A DNA stretch of 54,785 bases. Origin: Actinomycetota bacterium (GTDB lineage: Bacteria > Actinomycetota > Thermoleophilia > Solirubrobacterales > JACPNS01). The translations under genes were made by a program, and so were the position numbers. The DNA lies in NCBI GenBank assembly GCA_016219715.1, contig JACRKX010000035.1, positions 1-54,785 on the forward strand, given 5' to 3'. How positions within the stretch are numbered: the first letter of the stretch is position 1; each line of letters starts with the position of its first letter. Positions 17,577 to 26,505 of this stretch are shown here, piece by piece. The notes beneath the pieces were generated by a model that saw nothing but the letters and a program-made list of their open reading frames with translations, had not been told where the DNA came from and made no database searches.

Positions 17577-19379
17577 TCAGCCGCGCTTCAGGCGCCCGGC
17601 GATCAGGCCGGTTATCTGGCGGGCTTCGGGGATGCGCATTACATAAACAGCAGCGAAGTACGCCGCCGCCCCGGCGGTCAGGCCCGCTGTCAGTGAGACG
17701 ACCTGCGCCCAGATCTCACGGCCGAGCGCATCGTCGAACACGTACCAGACTCCGTATGAGAGGACCGCGAGCAGCGCCGACGCGACAATCATCTTCGCGA
17801 TGGCGATCGCGGTCCGCTGCCCTTCGATTCCACCGAGCGGACCGCGCAGGTAGAGCGCCTGGGTGAGCGCCATCGCGACGGTCGCGACGCCGGTGGCCGC
17901 GACGATGCCCGCGACGCCGTAGGGCTCGTAGAGCAGATATGCGAGCACCGCGTTGATCACGAGGTTGCCGACCGAGATCGCGGTCGTCACCCACGGCCGC
18001 TTGAGGGCGAAGAACGTGCGGGCGAACATCAGGTTGGCTCCGCTGAAGGGCAGACTGAACGAGAACCAGATCAACGCTTCGGCGACGAGGTCGGTCGCCT
18101 CGGCGTCGAACGCGCCGCGCTGGTAGATCAGCCGCACGATCGGCACTGCCAGCACGGCGCTGGCGACTGCGGCCGGCACCAGCAGCATGAAGACCTGGCG
18201 TACGCCGTTGGCCATCGTCGAACGCAGGTTCTCGATGTCGCCGCGCGCGGCGAAGCGCGACATCGTCGGGAACAGGATCGTTGCGATCGCCACGCTGAAC
18301 ATGCCCTGCGGCAGCATGAACACGCGGAAAGCCTTGTCGATCGCCGCGGGCGCGCTCTCGCTGACGAACGAGCCGAAGAAGTTGTTGATCGTCAAGTTGA
18401 AGTTGATCAATCCGAGCGCGATCGTGACCGGCAGCATCAGCAACAGCACCCGCTTGACGTTGGGATCGCGCCAGTCGAATGCGCGGCCGAAGCCCTCGCC
18501 ACTCGCCTTCTTCCGCACCAGCGGTAACGGCATCAGCATCTGTACCACCGTTCCGAGCAGCACGCCGATCGCGTAGGCGTAGATCTGCGTGTCCTCGGGA
18601 AAGACCGGCACCAGCCCGACGATCGCGGCGATGATCACGATGTTCCAGAACAGCGGCGCGATAGCCGGGATCTCGAAGTGGTCGAAGGAGTTGAGGATGC
18701 CGACAAAGAGGCCGGTCAGGCCGAGCAGCACGACGATCGGGAACAGCACCTGCGAGAGCCCGACGGTGAGGTCCGTCAGCTCGGAATCGAACCCCTTCGC
18801 AAAGACCGGCATGATCCATGGCGCCAGCAGAATGAACAGGCTGGTGACAGCTCCGAGGACGATCAGGATCACGTAGAACATCGTGCTCGCCAGGCGGAAT
18901 GCCTCACGGCGCCGGCCCTGTTCGAGCATCTCGGTGAAAACGGGCACGAACGCGGCTTGCAGGGCGGCGTCGGCGAATAGCGCGCGAATCAGATTCGGCA
19001 CGTTGAAGGCGATTGTGAACGCCGAAGCGGCACCCGAGACGCCGAAGTAGCGTGCTGCGACGATCTCGCGGATCAGGCCGGCAACCCGCGAGAGACCGGT
19101 CGCGATCGAGAAGAACGCCGCGCTGAAGGCCAAGCGGCGGGCGGGCGCGTCGTGGCCGGGCTCGCCGGCCGGGATCTCGTCGCCGGCGTGAGGTTCGCTG
19201 TGCGCCGCGCCGGGCAGCGGTCCTTCGCCCGCCAGCGGGTCGTCGCCCGCGCCCGTGGGTTGCCACGCGGCGGCGTTCGGGGCGAGGTTCTCTGCACCCT
19301 CCGCCTCCGCTTCGCGGGTGCGATCCTGCTTGTCGTCTGAAGATTCGATCTGGCGCCCTCTACACTCTGCGGCCTGCAC
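17577..19379 (-). CDS. murJ: Lipid II flippase MurJ (MviN family)
   Basis: This 600-residue membrane protein has about fourteen hydrophobic helices beginning near residue 85. It includes the MurJ signatures [33 protein letters not shown] and FVPVFTE. MurJ flips the peptidoglycan precursor lipid II across the membrane. The first 80 or so residues are acidic, low-complexity and Pro/Gly/Ala-rich, a probable cytoplasmic disordered extension. No ATG lies in that extension, so GTG 19379 is the best start. It is divergent from rpsT, with 38 bases between the starts, and lies upstream of lepA. Other MATE/MOP exporters are possible but fit less well. Confidence 0.88.
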   Translation of the reverse strand: MQAAECRGRQIESSDDKQDRTREAEAEGAENLAPNAAAWQPTGAGDDPLAGEGPLPGAAHSEPHAGDEIPAGEPGHDAPARRLAFSAAFFSIATGLSRVAGLIREIVAARYFGVSGAASAFTIAFNVPNLIRALFADAALQAAFVPVFTEMLEQGRRREAFRLASTMFYVILIVLGAVTSLFILLAPWIMPVFAKGFDSELTDLTVGLSQVLFPIVVLLGLTGLFVGILNSFDHFEIPAIAPLFWNIVIIAAIVGLVPVFPEDTQIYAYAIGVLLGTVVQMLMPLPLVRKKASGEGFGRAFDWRDPNVKRVLLLMLPVTIALGLINFNLTINNFFGSFVSESAPAAIDKAFRVFMLPQGMFSVAIATILFPTMSRFAARGDIENLRSTMANGVRQVFMLLVPAAVASAVLAVPIVRLIYQRGAFDAEATDLVAEALIWFSFSLPFSGANLMFARTFFALKRPWVTTAISVGNLVINAVLAYLLYEPYGVAGIVAATGVATVAMALTQALYLRGPLGGIEGQRTAIAIAKMIVASALLAVLSYGVWYVFDDALGREIWAQVVSLTAGLTAGAAAYFAAVYVMRIPEARQITGLIAGRLKRG

Positions 19380-19417
19380 GGCGTTCTCAACTGGATTCGC
19401 CGCGCAAGCCTAAACAC

Positions 19418-19675
19418 ATGGCAAACATCAAGTCACAGCAAAAACGCATTCTTCGCGCAGAGCGCGAGCGCGACGAGAACCGCCGCTACACGTCGGCGAT
19501 CAAGACCTACTTCCGTCGCCTCGAAGCCGCCACCGACGCCGAGACCGCCGACGCCGAGCTCAAGACGCTCACGTCGAAGATCGACAAGGCCATCAAGCGT
19601 GGCGCGCTACACAGGAACAACGGCGCTCGCAAGAAGGCCCGCGCCGCTCGCATCCGCGCGCGCGTCGGCGCCTAG
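19418..19675 (+). CDS. rpsT: 30S ribosomal protein S20
   Basis: This is an 85-residue, highly basic helical protein. MANIKSQQKRILRAERER, AIKTYFRRLEAA and the C-terminal GALHRNNGARKKARA block are diagnostic of S20, which binds 16S rRNA in the 30S body. No clear Shine-Dalgarno precedes the ATG (upstream bases CCTAAACAC), so a leaderless or weakly led mRNA is possible. It is the only plus-strand gene in a run of minus-strand genes and is followed at once by an intrinsic terminator (19703-19728), making it a monocistronic unit. rpsT next to holA and lepA is a conserved arrangement. Confidence 0.96.
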   Translation: MANIKSQQKRILRAERERDENRRYTSAIKTYFRRLEAATDAETADAELKTLTSKIDKAIKRGALHRNNGARKKARAARIRARVGA

Positions 19676-19702
19676 CGCCCGCGGCCGTAGCCGCCGTACT
19701 CG

Positions 19703-19728
19703 CACCGGCCATCGCGGCCGGTGTTTTT
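19703..19728 (+). terminator. Intrinsic terminator of rpsT
   Basis: A perfect eight-base stem CACCGGCC / GGCCGGTG with loop ATCGC is followed by TTTTT. It begins 28 bases after the rpsT stop. This is the most textbook terminator in the window. It also lies just past the holA stop on the other strand, but without a T-run in that direction. Confidence 0.88.
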
Positions 19729-19736
19729 GTGCGCCC

Positions 19737-20729
19737 TCAGCCAGAGATCGCCGCGACCGTGGTCAGCAGCTCGGTCTGCGGATCCAGCGCGCTGCCGCCC
19801 TTCACAGCGCTGTCGAGCCGGGCGATCTTGACGAGCGCCGCTCGCAACGCAGGCCCGCCGCGCCGCGAGGCCTGGTCTTTGATCTTGTTGACCAGCCACG
19901 GCTGCATCTTCAGCGTCTCGGCGATCTCGCCGCCCCGTCCGCTCTCGACGAGCGCAGCGACCGATTGGGCCTGACCGAACGAGCGGGCGAGCATCGCGAC
20001 GATTCGCGGCGGCGGCTCGCCGGCCGCAAGCAGTTGCTCTGTGATGCGGATCGCGCGGTCGCGATCGCCTCCGACGGCCGCATCGGTCAGTGCGAAGATT
20101 TCCGAGGTGGCCTCGCCGCTGCCGCAGAGCTCGACGTCTTCAACTGCGATCGCCTGGCCGGGCCCGACCATCAGCGCCAGTTTCTGAAGCTCGCTGAGCA
20201 ACCGGCGCTTCGGGCTGTAGCGCCGCGACGCGGTCGCCTGCTTGGCGGGCTCGCCGGTCAGCTCGATCATTAACTGCGCCGCGCGCGGTTCGAGCGTGAC
20301 GCCAAGCTGTTCGGCCTGCTGCTGTAACCATCCCGGCATCTCCCTGGGCGACGGCGGCTTGAATTCGCGCAGCTCTCCCCCGACCGCCGCGACCGCCCCG
20401 TCGATCGCCTTCAGCGGCTTCTTGCGGCAGATCAGCACCGCGGTTACGTCCATGCCCGCCTGCCCGAGCTGCTCAAGCGCGTCGACGGCCGGACCGACGT
20501 CGGCCGCGCGCCAGTTCTCGACGCCGTCGGCAAGCACGATTCGGTGACCGGGCAGCAGGCTCGGTGACGTGAGTGCAGTCGCGAAACTCTGCGGCGTGCA
20601 GGCATCGCCCGACAGCACCTCGAGCATCGCGCCGTCGGACTCGGCGCGCGCGGCGAGACGCTTCCTGGCCTGGTCGATCTTCACCTCGTCGTCGCCGGTG
20701 AACAGGTATGCGGCTTTCAGGTCGGCCAT
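19737..20729 (-). CDS. holA: DNA polymerase III subunit delta
   Basis: This is a 330-residue clamp-loader delta subunit, which opens the beta sliding clamp. MADLKAAYLFTGDDEVKIDQ opens the AAA-like domain, as in HolA. The later helical segment LLSELQKLALMVG and the collar-domain motifs (LLAAGEPPPRIVAMLARSFGQ, AALVKIARLDSAVKGG) fit the family. The longer open frame to 20816 is not needed; ATG 20729 matches the family N-terminus. It lies downstream of comEC (43-base gap) in the conserved comEA-comEC-holA-rpsT block. Confidence 0.9.
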   Translation of the reverse strand: MADLKAAYLFTGDDEVKIDQARKRLAARAESDGAMLEVLSGDACTPQSFATALTSPSLLPGHRIVLADGVENWRAADVGPAVDALEQLGQAGMDVTAVLICRKKPLKAIDGAVAAVGGELREFKPPSPREMPGWLQQQAEQLGVTLEPRAAQLMIELTGEPAKQATASRRYSPKRRLLSELQKLALMVGPGQAIAVEDVELCGSGEATSEIFALTDAAVGGDRDRAIRITEQLLAAGEPPPRIVAMLARSFGQAQSVAALVESGRGGEIAETLKMQPWLVNKIKDQASRRGGPALRAALVKIARLDSAVKGGSALDPQTELLTTVAAISG

Positions 20730-20772
20730 CGTCGAAACGTTAGGCGACGGCGCGGCGCTCGAGAACCGTGCG

Positions 20773-23154
20773 TCACGACGCGCCCTCGATGTGCCGCCGC
20801 ACGCGAATCTCGCCATTGGGGCCCGCGCTCACCGCGATCGTGCCGTCACGGTCGGTGCGAAAGACACTCACGCCGGCGCCGGCCAGGGCACCCAGTGCCT
20901 GAGCCGTGGGATGCCCATAGTGGTTGTCGTCGCCGACGCCGATCGCGGCCACACGCGGGCGGATACGCGAGAGCACTACCGGAAGCCCGTCGTCTGCGCT
21001 GCCGTGATGTGAGACCTTCAGCAAGTCGACTGGCGGCAGTGCAAGCGCGAGCAACTGCGGGCTCTCCGCGTCTCCGGCGGCAAGCATGCGCAGCGGTCCG
21101 GCCCGGACGACCGTCACGGCCGCGCGCGTGTTGGGATCGGCCGGCGGCGGCGCGCCGGGCGATTGCCTGCGCGGTCCGAGCAGATCCACGCGTAGATCGC
21201 CACAGGTCCATCCCGCTCCTTCGATCGCGGCAGAAGAGCGAACTCCGGCGGCCGCGAGCCGCGAACGCAGTTCGTCGAATCTGAGTTCGGTGGTATTGCC
21301 GCCGCCATCGAGAAAGGTGCGAACGGCAGGCCGGCCCGCCGACGCGATCTCGCCGAGGCCGCCGTCGTGGTCGAGTTGGGGGTGTGTCGCGAGGACCATG
21401 TCGAGCCGCCTAACCCCGAGTCGCGCGAGACGCGCCGGCAGGTCACGGCCGGGCGGACCGCCATCGATCAGCGCACTGCAACCGTTCGATCCGAGCAACA
21501 GCGTGGCGTCGCCCTGACCGACGTCTAGGAACACGATCGAGGGCCGCGGCAGTCGCACCGGCGCCGGAGTAGCCAACCATGCCAGGGTCGCGGCCGCGAT
21601 CGCGATCGCACACAGGAGCGGCGCCCGCCTGGAGCGGAGCGAGGTTGGGGCCGGAAGCCGCGGCAAGAGCCCGTTGGCCGCCAATCCCGCGAACACGATC
21701 GGAAGCGCGAGCGCGGCGAGCGTAAGGCCGCCGAAGCTCGGTACTTGAAGCTGGGCGCCGGGTACGGCCGCGGCGGTGTGCGCAAGCGTGATCAGACTGC
21801 CCAGCAGGAAGCCATTGGGTGCGTTTAGCAGCGCCCCCAACGGCGCGGAAAGCTGGCCGATCGCGGCCGCGAGCGAGCCGAGCCAGACGATCGGGCCGAT
21901 CAGCGGACCACCGATCACGTTCGCGGCCAGAGAAACCGCCGAGAAAGTGCCGAAGTGATGCGCCATCAGCGGAGCGGTGGCCAGCGTGGCGCCGGCGGTG
22001 ACCGCGAACCCCTCGGCAACCCACGCTGGCCAGCGCTTCAGCCAACGTGTGAGCGGCCGCGAAAACGCGACGATTCCGAGCACCGCCGCGAAGCTCAGCT
22101 GGGCGCCGACATCGGCGGTGGCCCGAGGATTCCAGCCGAGCACCGCGATCGCACCGAGCAGCAGCGCATACCCACGCGAGGCCGGAGTGGAAGCGAGCAT
22201 CGCAGCCAGCCCCGCCAATCCCATCGCTCCAGCGCGCACCACCGATGCCTGCGCGCCGCAGAGTGGAACGTAGACGCAGATCAATGCGACCGCGATCGCG
22301 AGGCGAGGCCGTCGCCCCATCCCGCTTGCCGTCGCGATCGCCTGCACGAGAATCACGAGCAGCAGCACGTTTTGGCCGCTGACGGCAAGAATGTGCGAGA
22401 GACCGGCGACCCGAAAGGCGTCGGCCGTCGGCTCGGGAATGCCATCGTCGCCGCCCAGCACCATGCCGCGCAGCAGCGCGGCGGGCTCGGGCGACAGACC
22501 GATCGCAAGCGCCCGTTCGGAGCGGCGTCTGATCGAGTCGACGAAGCCGAATGCGCCGCCGCGCCGAGTACCCGACCGTTCGACCGAGCGCGCCGCGACG
22601 CGGCGGCGCACGCCGTTGCGCAGGAGATAACGCGCGTACGACCTGGCAGCCGGCGAACCGGCCGAACCAGAGACGCGCGCAAGCGAGCCGCGCACTACGA
22701 CGCCGTCGCCGATCGAGAGCCCGGCCGGCGCGGCGAAACGGCTTCGCACCTCGACGAGCTGCCGGGCCCCGCCGGGCGCCCGCACACGGAGACGCATCGT
22801 CGAACCGCCGAGCGAGCCCGGGCGTGGGCGCTCGACGAGTTCGCCTCTCAGAGCGACGGGCACACCCGCGGGCAATACGGCGAGCGGGTCGGCGTCGATC
22901 GAATGCAGTCGCGCCTGGCCGGCCGCCCCGGCCGCGACAAACATCGTGAGCGCGATGAGCGCGACGTGGGCGCGGGCGCCGCAAGCCAGCAGCGCCAGCG
23001 CCGCCGCCGCGCCGGCAAGCGCCTGAACGACGGATGGCAACGGGCTGAGCGCCAGTCCAAGCGCCGTCGCTGTGGCCGCGATGTGACGTGGGCTGTCGCC
23101 GATCGCGGCCGCCAGTTGAAGGCGGCTCCGAGGGCCGGCCCTTGCATCGCTCAC
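20773..23154 (-). CDS. comEC: DNA uptake channel ComEC/Rec2
   Basis: This 793-residue protein has an N-terminal OB-like segment (about residues 85-180). The competence membrane core includes LSHILAVSGQNVLLLVILVQ and VVRAGAMGLAGLAAML, with about ten helices. A C-terminal metallo-beta-lactamase-like domain follows (from about residue 535) with THPQLDHDGG (H-x3-D-H) and SHHGSADDG. ComEC forms the transmembrane channel for single-stranded DNA in natural transformation, and the lactamase domain is proposed to degrade the non-imported strand. The start ATG at 23154 overlaps the comEA stop (ATGA). All usual domains are present, so the channel looks functional. Confidence 0.93.
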   Translation of the reverse strand: MSDARAGPRSRLQLAAAIGDSPRHIAATATALGLALSPLPSVVQALAGAAAALALLACGARAHVALIALTMFVAAGAAGQARLHSIDADPLAVLPAGVPVALRGELVERPRPGSLGGSTMRLRVRAPGGARQLVEVRSRFAAPAGLSIGDGVVVRGSLARVSGSAGSPAARSYARYLLRNGVRRRVAARSVERSGTRRGGAFGFVDSIRRRSERALAIGLSPEPAALLRGMVLGGDDGIPEPTADAFRVAGLSHILAVSGQNVLLLVILVQAIATASGMGRRPRLAIAVALICVYVPLCGAQASVVRAGAMGLAGLAAMLASTPASRGYALLLGAIAVLGWNPRATADVGAQLSFAAVLGIVAFSRPLTRWLKRWPAWVAEGFAVTAGATLATAPLMAHHFGTFSAVSLAANVIGGPLIGPIVWLGSLAAAIGQLSAPLGALLNAPNGFLLGSLITLAHTAAAVPGAQLQVPSFGGLTLAALALPIVFAGLAANGLLPRLPAPTSLRSRRAPLLCAIAIAAATLAWLATPAPVRLPRPSIVFLDVGQGDATLLLGSNGCSALIDGGPPGRDLPARLARLGVRRLDMVLATHPQLDHDGGLGEIASAGRPAVRTFLDGGGNTTELRFDELRSRLAAAGVRSSAAIEGAGWTCGDLRVDLLGPRRQSPGAPPPADPNTRAAVTVVRAGPLRMLAAGDAESPQLLALALPPVDLLKVSHHGSADDGLPVVLSRIRPRVAAIGVGDDNHYGHPTAQALGALAGAGVSVFRTDRDGTIAVSAGPNGEIRVRRHIEGAS

Positions 23155-23798
23155 GGCTGGAGCTGCCCGCGCAGCGACTCAAGCCGTTTGTCGCCGATTC
23201 CCGGTACCTCGCCAAGCTCGTCGACAGACCGGAAGCCACCGTGCTCAGTGCGGTAGGCGACGATCTTCTCGGCGAGACCCGGCCCGACGCCCTCGAGTTC
23301 GTCGAGCTGGTCCACCGTAGCGGCGGACAAGCTGACGGGACCGGTTGCCCCACCCCCGCCGGTCGTTACGACGCCGCTCGCCGGAACGATCACCTGCTGT
23401 CCGTCGGACAGTCGAAGCGCGAGGTTGACCGCGTTTAGATCTGCCTTCGAGCTGGCACCACCGGCGGCGGAGATCGCGTCGCCGACTCGATCGCCATCGC
23501 GCAGCCGGACCACACCCGGACGCCGCACCGCTCCGGCGACGTGGACGACCAGTGCGGAGAACTTCTCGGCCGAAGCGCCAGACGCACCCGCTGCGCCCGT
23601 TGCACCCGCCCGGCCGGACCGGAATTCGCCGGAAGACTGATCTACCGGAGCTGGTGTGCCGGCCTCGGCGGCCACCGACTTCATGTAGCGAGCCCCGATC
23701 AAGGCGACCGCCAGCGCGGCCGCGGCATAGACCACCAGTAGAGGACGGCTCGTTTCGTTCACACCGCCGACGCTAGGGATCGCCTGCCGACGAAACAA
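23151..23798 (-). CDS. comEA: Competence DNA receptor ComEA
   Basis: This 215-residue protein has one N-terminal membrane helix (LLVVYAAAALAVALIGARYM) and a Gly/Ala-rich linker. A SLBB domain follows (ALVVHVAGAVRRPGVVRLRDG, about residues 80-140), then a C-terminal helix-hairpin-helix pair (LDELEGVGPGLAEKIVAYR, VPGIGDKRLESLRG). ComEA holds double-stranded DNA outside the membrane and passes it to ComEC. ATG 23798 or a GTG at 23762 (VNETSRPLL) could be the start. It overlaps comEC by four bases. The pair suggests competence, though pilus genes are not in this window. Confidence 0.9.
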   Translation of the reverse strand: MFRRQAIPSVGGVNETSRPLLVVYAAAALAVALIGARYMKSVAAEAGTPAPVDQSSGEFRSGRAGATGAAGASGASAEKFSALVVHVAGAVRRPGVVRLRDGDRVGDAISAAGGASSKADLNAVNLALRLSDGQQVIVPASGVVTTGGGGATGPVSLSAATVDQLDELEGVGPGLAEKIVAYRTEHGGFRSVDELGEVPGIGDKRLESLRGQLQP

Positions 23799-23919
23799 GA
23801 CACGATCGTCAAGAAAACGTCACGAACTCGACAAATCTCACGCACAAACCGCCGGCGATTCAGCAGACGGTCTGATCGAACATACGTTCCGTCCACGCCG
23901 GCTGGCATGATGGAAGTTC

Positions 23920-25221
23920 ATGGAAATCGCACTGCTCTTGATCACGCTGCTCGCCGTCGCCGGGCTGGTCGCTTACATCGCCGTCGTCCAGCCACGCGCA
24001 CTCGCCGCTCACAGCGAGGCCGAGCGCATCCGGCTGCTCGAAGAACTCGAGCAGAAGCGCCTCGCCGACGACCAGGCCCGCGCTACGCACGAGCAGGCAC
24101 TCGAGAACCGCCTGCTCGAAGCCCAGGCCAAGATGGTCGACCGGCAGGCAGAAACGTTCTTGAAGCTCGCAACCCCACAGCTGAAGCAGGTCAGCGCAGC
24201 CAACGAGCAGGCACTCAAGGAGCGCCAGGGCGAGATCGACAAGGGTCTCGAAAGCCTGCGCAAAGAGCTCGAGAACGTCCGGCAGTTCGTCACCAAGACC
24301 GACAGCGAGCGAGTGCGCAGCATCAGCGAGGTCTCGAACATGGTCAAGGAGTCGCGCACCGTCACCGAAGCGCTGCGCCAAGACACGGCCAAGCTCAACG
24401 AGGCGCTCGCCGGCGGCCAGTCGCGCGGCCAGTGGGGTGAGCGCGTTGCCGACGACGTGCTGCAAATCGCCGGCTTCATCGAGGGCATCAACTACATGCG
24501 CCAGCACACCACCGCTGACGGCAACCGCCCCGATTTCACATTCCTGCTGCCCGACGATCGCAAGCTACATATGGATGTCAAGATGCCGATGGCCGCCTTC
24601 AAGCGCTACCTCGACGCACCGACCGACGGCGAGCGCGACACCGCCGCCAAAGAGTTCGTCCGCGACGCGCGGCAGCGCATCAAAGAGGTCACGTCGCGCG
24701 ACTACATAAATCCCGACGAGGGCACGCTCGACTACACGCTCGTGTTCATCCCGAATGAGCAGGTCTACGGCTTCATCCACGAGCGCGACCCCGAGATCGT
24801 CGACTTCGCCCTCACACAGCACGTCGTGATCTGCTCCCCGCTGACGCTCTTCGCGGTACTCGCCGTCATCCGCCAGTCGATCGAGAACTTCCGCCTCGAG
24901 GCGCGCACCAAAGAGATCCAGTCGGCGATCGTCAAGTTCCGCCAGCAGTGGGACAAGTACACCGAACAGATGGACAAGGTCGAGACCTCGATCAATCAAG
25001 TCAACAAGCGCTGGAACGAACTCACGACCACCCGCACGAACCAGCTCGACAAGCACATCGAGAAGGTCGACGCGCTGCGGTCCGGCCACGAGATCGACGG
25101 CAGCGACGACCAGCCGGCCGCATTGCCCTCGCCCGCAGATGTCGAAGACGAGATCCTCACCCTCGCCTCGGGTGAGCTGTTCGTTTCGCCGGGCGACCCC
25201 GGCGACGAGACAGACATTTAG
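23920..25221 (+). CDS. rmuC: DNA recombination protein RmuC
   Basis: This 433-residue protein has an N-terminal membrane anchor (residues about 3-22, LLLITLLAVAGLVAYIAVV) and a long charged coiled coil (about 30-160). The RmuC nuclease-like core follows: GGQSRGQWGERVADDVLQ, RPDFTFLLPDDRKLHMDVKMP and LDYTLVFIPNEQVYGFIHE. RmuC restrains inversions at short repeats in E. coli; the core is related to restriction-endonuclease folds, with D and K residues in HMDVKMP as likely active-site groups. GGAAG precedes the ATG at close spacing. It is divergent from comEA, with 121 bases between, and is probably a single-gene unit. Confidence 0.88.
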   Translation: MEIALLLITLLAVAGLVAYIAVVQPRALAAHSEAERIRLLEELEQKRLADDQARATHEQALENRLLEAQAKMVDRQAETFLKLATPQLKQVSAANEQALKERQGEIDKGLESLRKELENVRQFVTKTDSERVRSISEVSNMVKESRTVTEALRQDTAKLNEALAGGQSRGQWGERVADDVLQIAGFIEGINYMRQHTTADGNRPDFTFLLPDDRKLHMDVKMPMAAFKRYLDAPTDGERDTAAKEFVRDARQRIKEVTSRDYINPDEGTLDYTLVFIPNEQVYGFIHERDPEIVDFALTQHVVICSPLTLFAVLAVIRQSIENFRLEARTKEIQSAIVKFRQQWDKYTEQMDKVETSINQVNKRWNELTTTRTNQLDKHIEKVDALRSGHEIDGSDDQPAALPSPADVEDEILTLASGELFVSPGDPGDETDI

Positions 25222-25408
25222 TTAACCCGCGAGTAGATCCCGTAGCAAGAAACGGGTAAATACGCCGAGAACCTCACCCGTTCGGGGTAGAAGCTTGCAA
25301 GTTCGCGTTCATTGGGGTTGCACGCGAAGGGAAACGTCCATAGACTGCGATTTGCTTCTCGTATGTGACGTCGAGCACAACTTCGGCGTCCCACTCGGCT
25401 AATGGACG

Positions 25409-25423
25409 CCCATCTCTGATGGG
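25409..25423. promoter_or_regulatory. Short palindrome before the MpaB-like gene
   Basis: CCCAT-CTCTG-ATGGG lies six bases before the GGAGG ribosome-binding site of the gene at 25439. It could be an operator or an mRNA hairpin that limits ribosome access. Another small stem, CCCGT/ACGGG at 25239-25256, lies just after the rmuC stop and may end that transcript, although no T-run follows. Confidence 0.35.
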
Positions 25424-25438
25424 ACTATGGAGGACAAA

Positions 25439-26413
25439 ATGACCGCAGGGACCGGCCCTAACCCTGTTGAGCAATCGATCGCTCCTGAGAACGGAACTCA
25501 AAGTCCGTTCCAGCGTTTCGCGCCCGCCGACCGCCTGCGCGACCTCGACAACGGCGACGTCCGCGGCGCCGATCTCGGGTTGTTTGGCCCGGACAGCGTC
25601 ACCTGGAGGATCCACGCCCACCCGATCGTTGTGGTCGGCGGTTTTCGTGCGCTGATCATCCAGTCGCTGCACCCGCTGGCAATGGCCGGCGTCGCCCAGC
25701 ACTCCGACTACGCCCAGAATCCGATCGGCCGCTTTCGCCGCACCGCGCAGTACATGCACCACGTCGTCTACTCCGACACGCAGACCGCGCGCGCGGCCGC
25801 CGCGCACGTGCGCAAAGTACACGAGTACATCAAGGGCATCGACCCCGTCACCGGACGCAGCTACGACGCAAACGATCCCGAGCTCTTGCTCTGGGTGCAC
25901 TGCGTAGCCGCCCACTCCTGCATCACCGCCTACAGCGCCTACGTGCGTGAGATCGACGACGCCGAGCGCGACCGCTACTTCGCCGAGCAGGTCGCTGCTG
26001 CCGAACTGATCGGAATCCCGCGCGAAACCGTGCCCGACAGCACGGCCGCTTACCGCGACTACTTCGCCTCGATGCAGTCAAGCCTCTGCCTTAGCCGTGC
26101 GGCCGCCGACACGATCCGCTTCGTCTCGCGCCCGAACATGCGCCTCGTCAAGGCCAGCGAATGGCCGTTCGCGATCAATCTCAAGTTCGCCGGCCACGCG
26201 TCAGTCACCTTGGTGCCACGGTCGATCCGCGAGATCGCCGGCCTGCGCAAGCCCGGTCCGCGAGAATGGGCACTGGCGCGCGTCGTCGCGATGAACGCCA
26301 AGGCACTCGACCACGCACTGCACTTCAAGCAGGTCGCCAACACGATCGACGGAATGACCAGTCGCGCGTTCGGCACCGAGCCGCTACCGGCAGCCGCTCG
26401 CGGCCACAGCTGA
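25439..26413 (+). CDS. MpaB/latex-clearing-protein-like oxygenase (DUF2236)
   Basis: This 324-residue protein matches DUF2236, the catalytic domain shared by MpaB-type oxygenases and rubber oxygenase Lcp. The core includes WRIHAHPIVVVGGFRALIIQ, SLHPLAMAGVAQHSDY and RFRRTAQYMHHVVY, with conserved histidines. Characterised Lcp relatives bind haem b and cleave carbon-carbon double bonds; most DUF2236 proteins, common and multi-copy in actinobacteria, have no known substrate. GGAGG five bases before ATG 25439 decides the start over an ATG at 25427. There is no signal peptide, unlike secreted Lcp, so a cytoplasmic or membrane-surface role is likely. Confidence 0.82.
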   Translation: MTAGTGPNPVEQSIAPENGTQSPFQRFAPADRLRDLDNGDVRGADLGLFGPDSVTWRIHAHPIVVVGGFRALIIQSLHPLAMAGVAQHSDYAQNPIGRFRRTAQYMHHVVYSDTQTARAAAAHVRKVHEYIKGIDPVTGRSYDANDPELLLWVHCVAAHSCITAYSAYVREIDDAERDRYFAEQVAAAELIGIPRETVPDSTAAYRDYFASMQSSLCLSRAAADTIRFVSRPNMRLVKASEWPFAINLKFAGHASVTLVPRSIREIAGLRKPGPREWALARVVAMNAKALDHALHFKQVANTIDGMTSRAFGTEPLPAAARGHS

Positions 26414-26505
26414 GTCACCCACAGCACACCTGCGAGCCGCACCCGCAGGCACGCCAACGAGCCGCGCCCACGGAAGCCACACCGGCCGACAGCCGACTCG
26501 AGCCC

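Noticed and set aside
16013..17866. 617-codon open frame on the plus strand opposite lepA
   Set aside because: It is antisense to a clearly conserved GTPase gene, with low-complexity composition typical of high-GC shadow frames and no recognisable domain.
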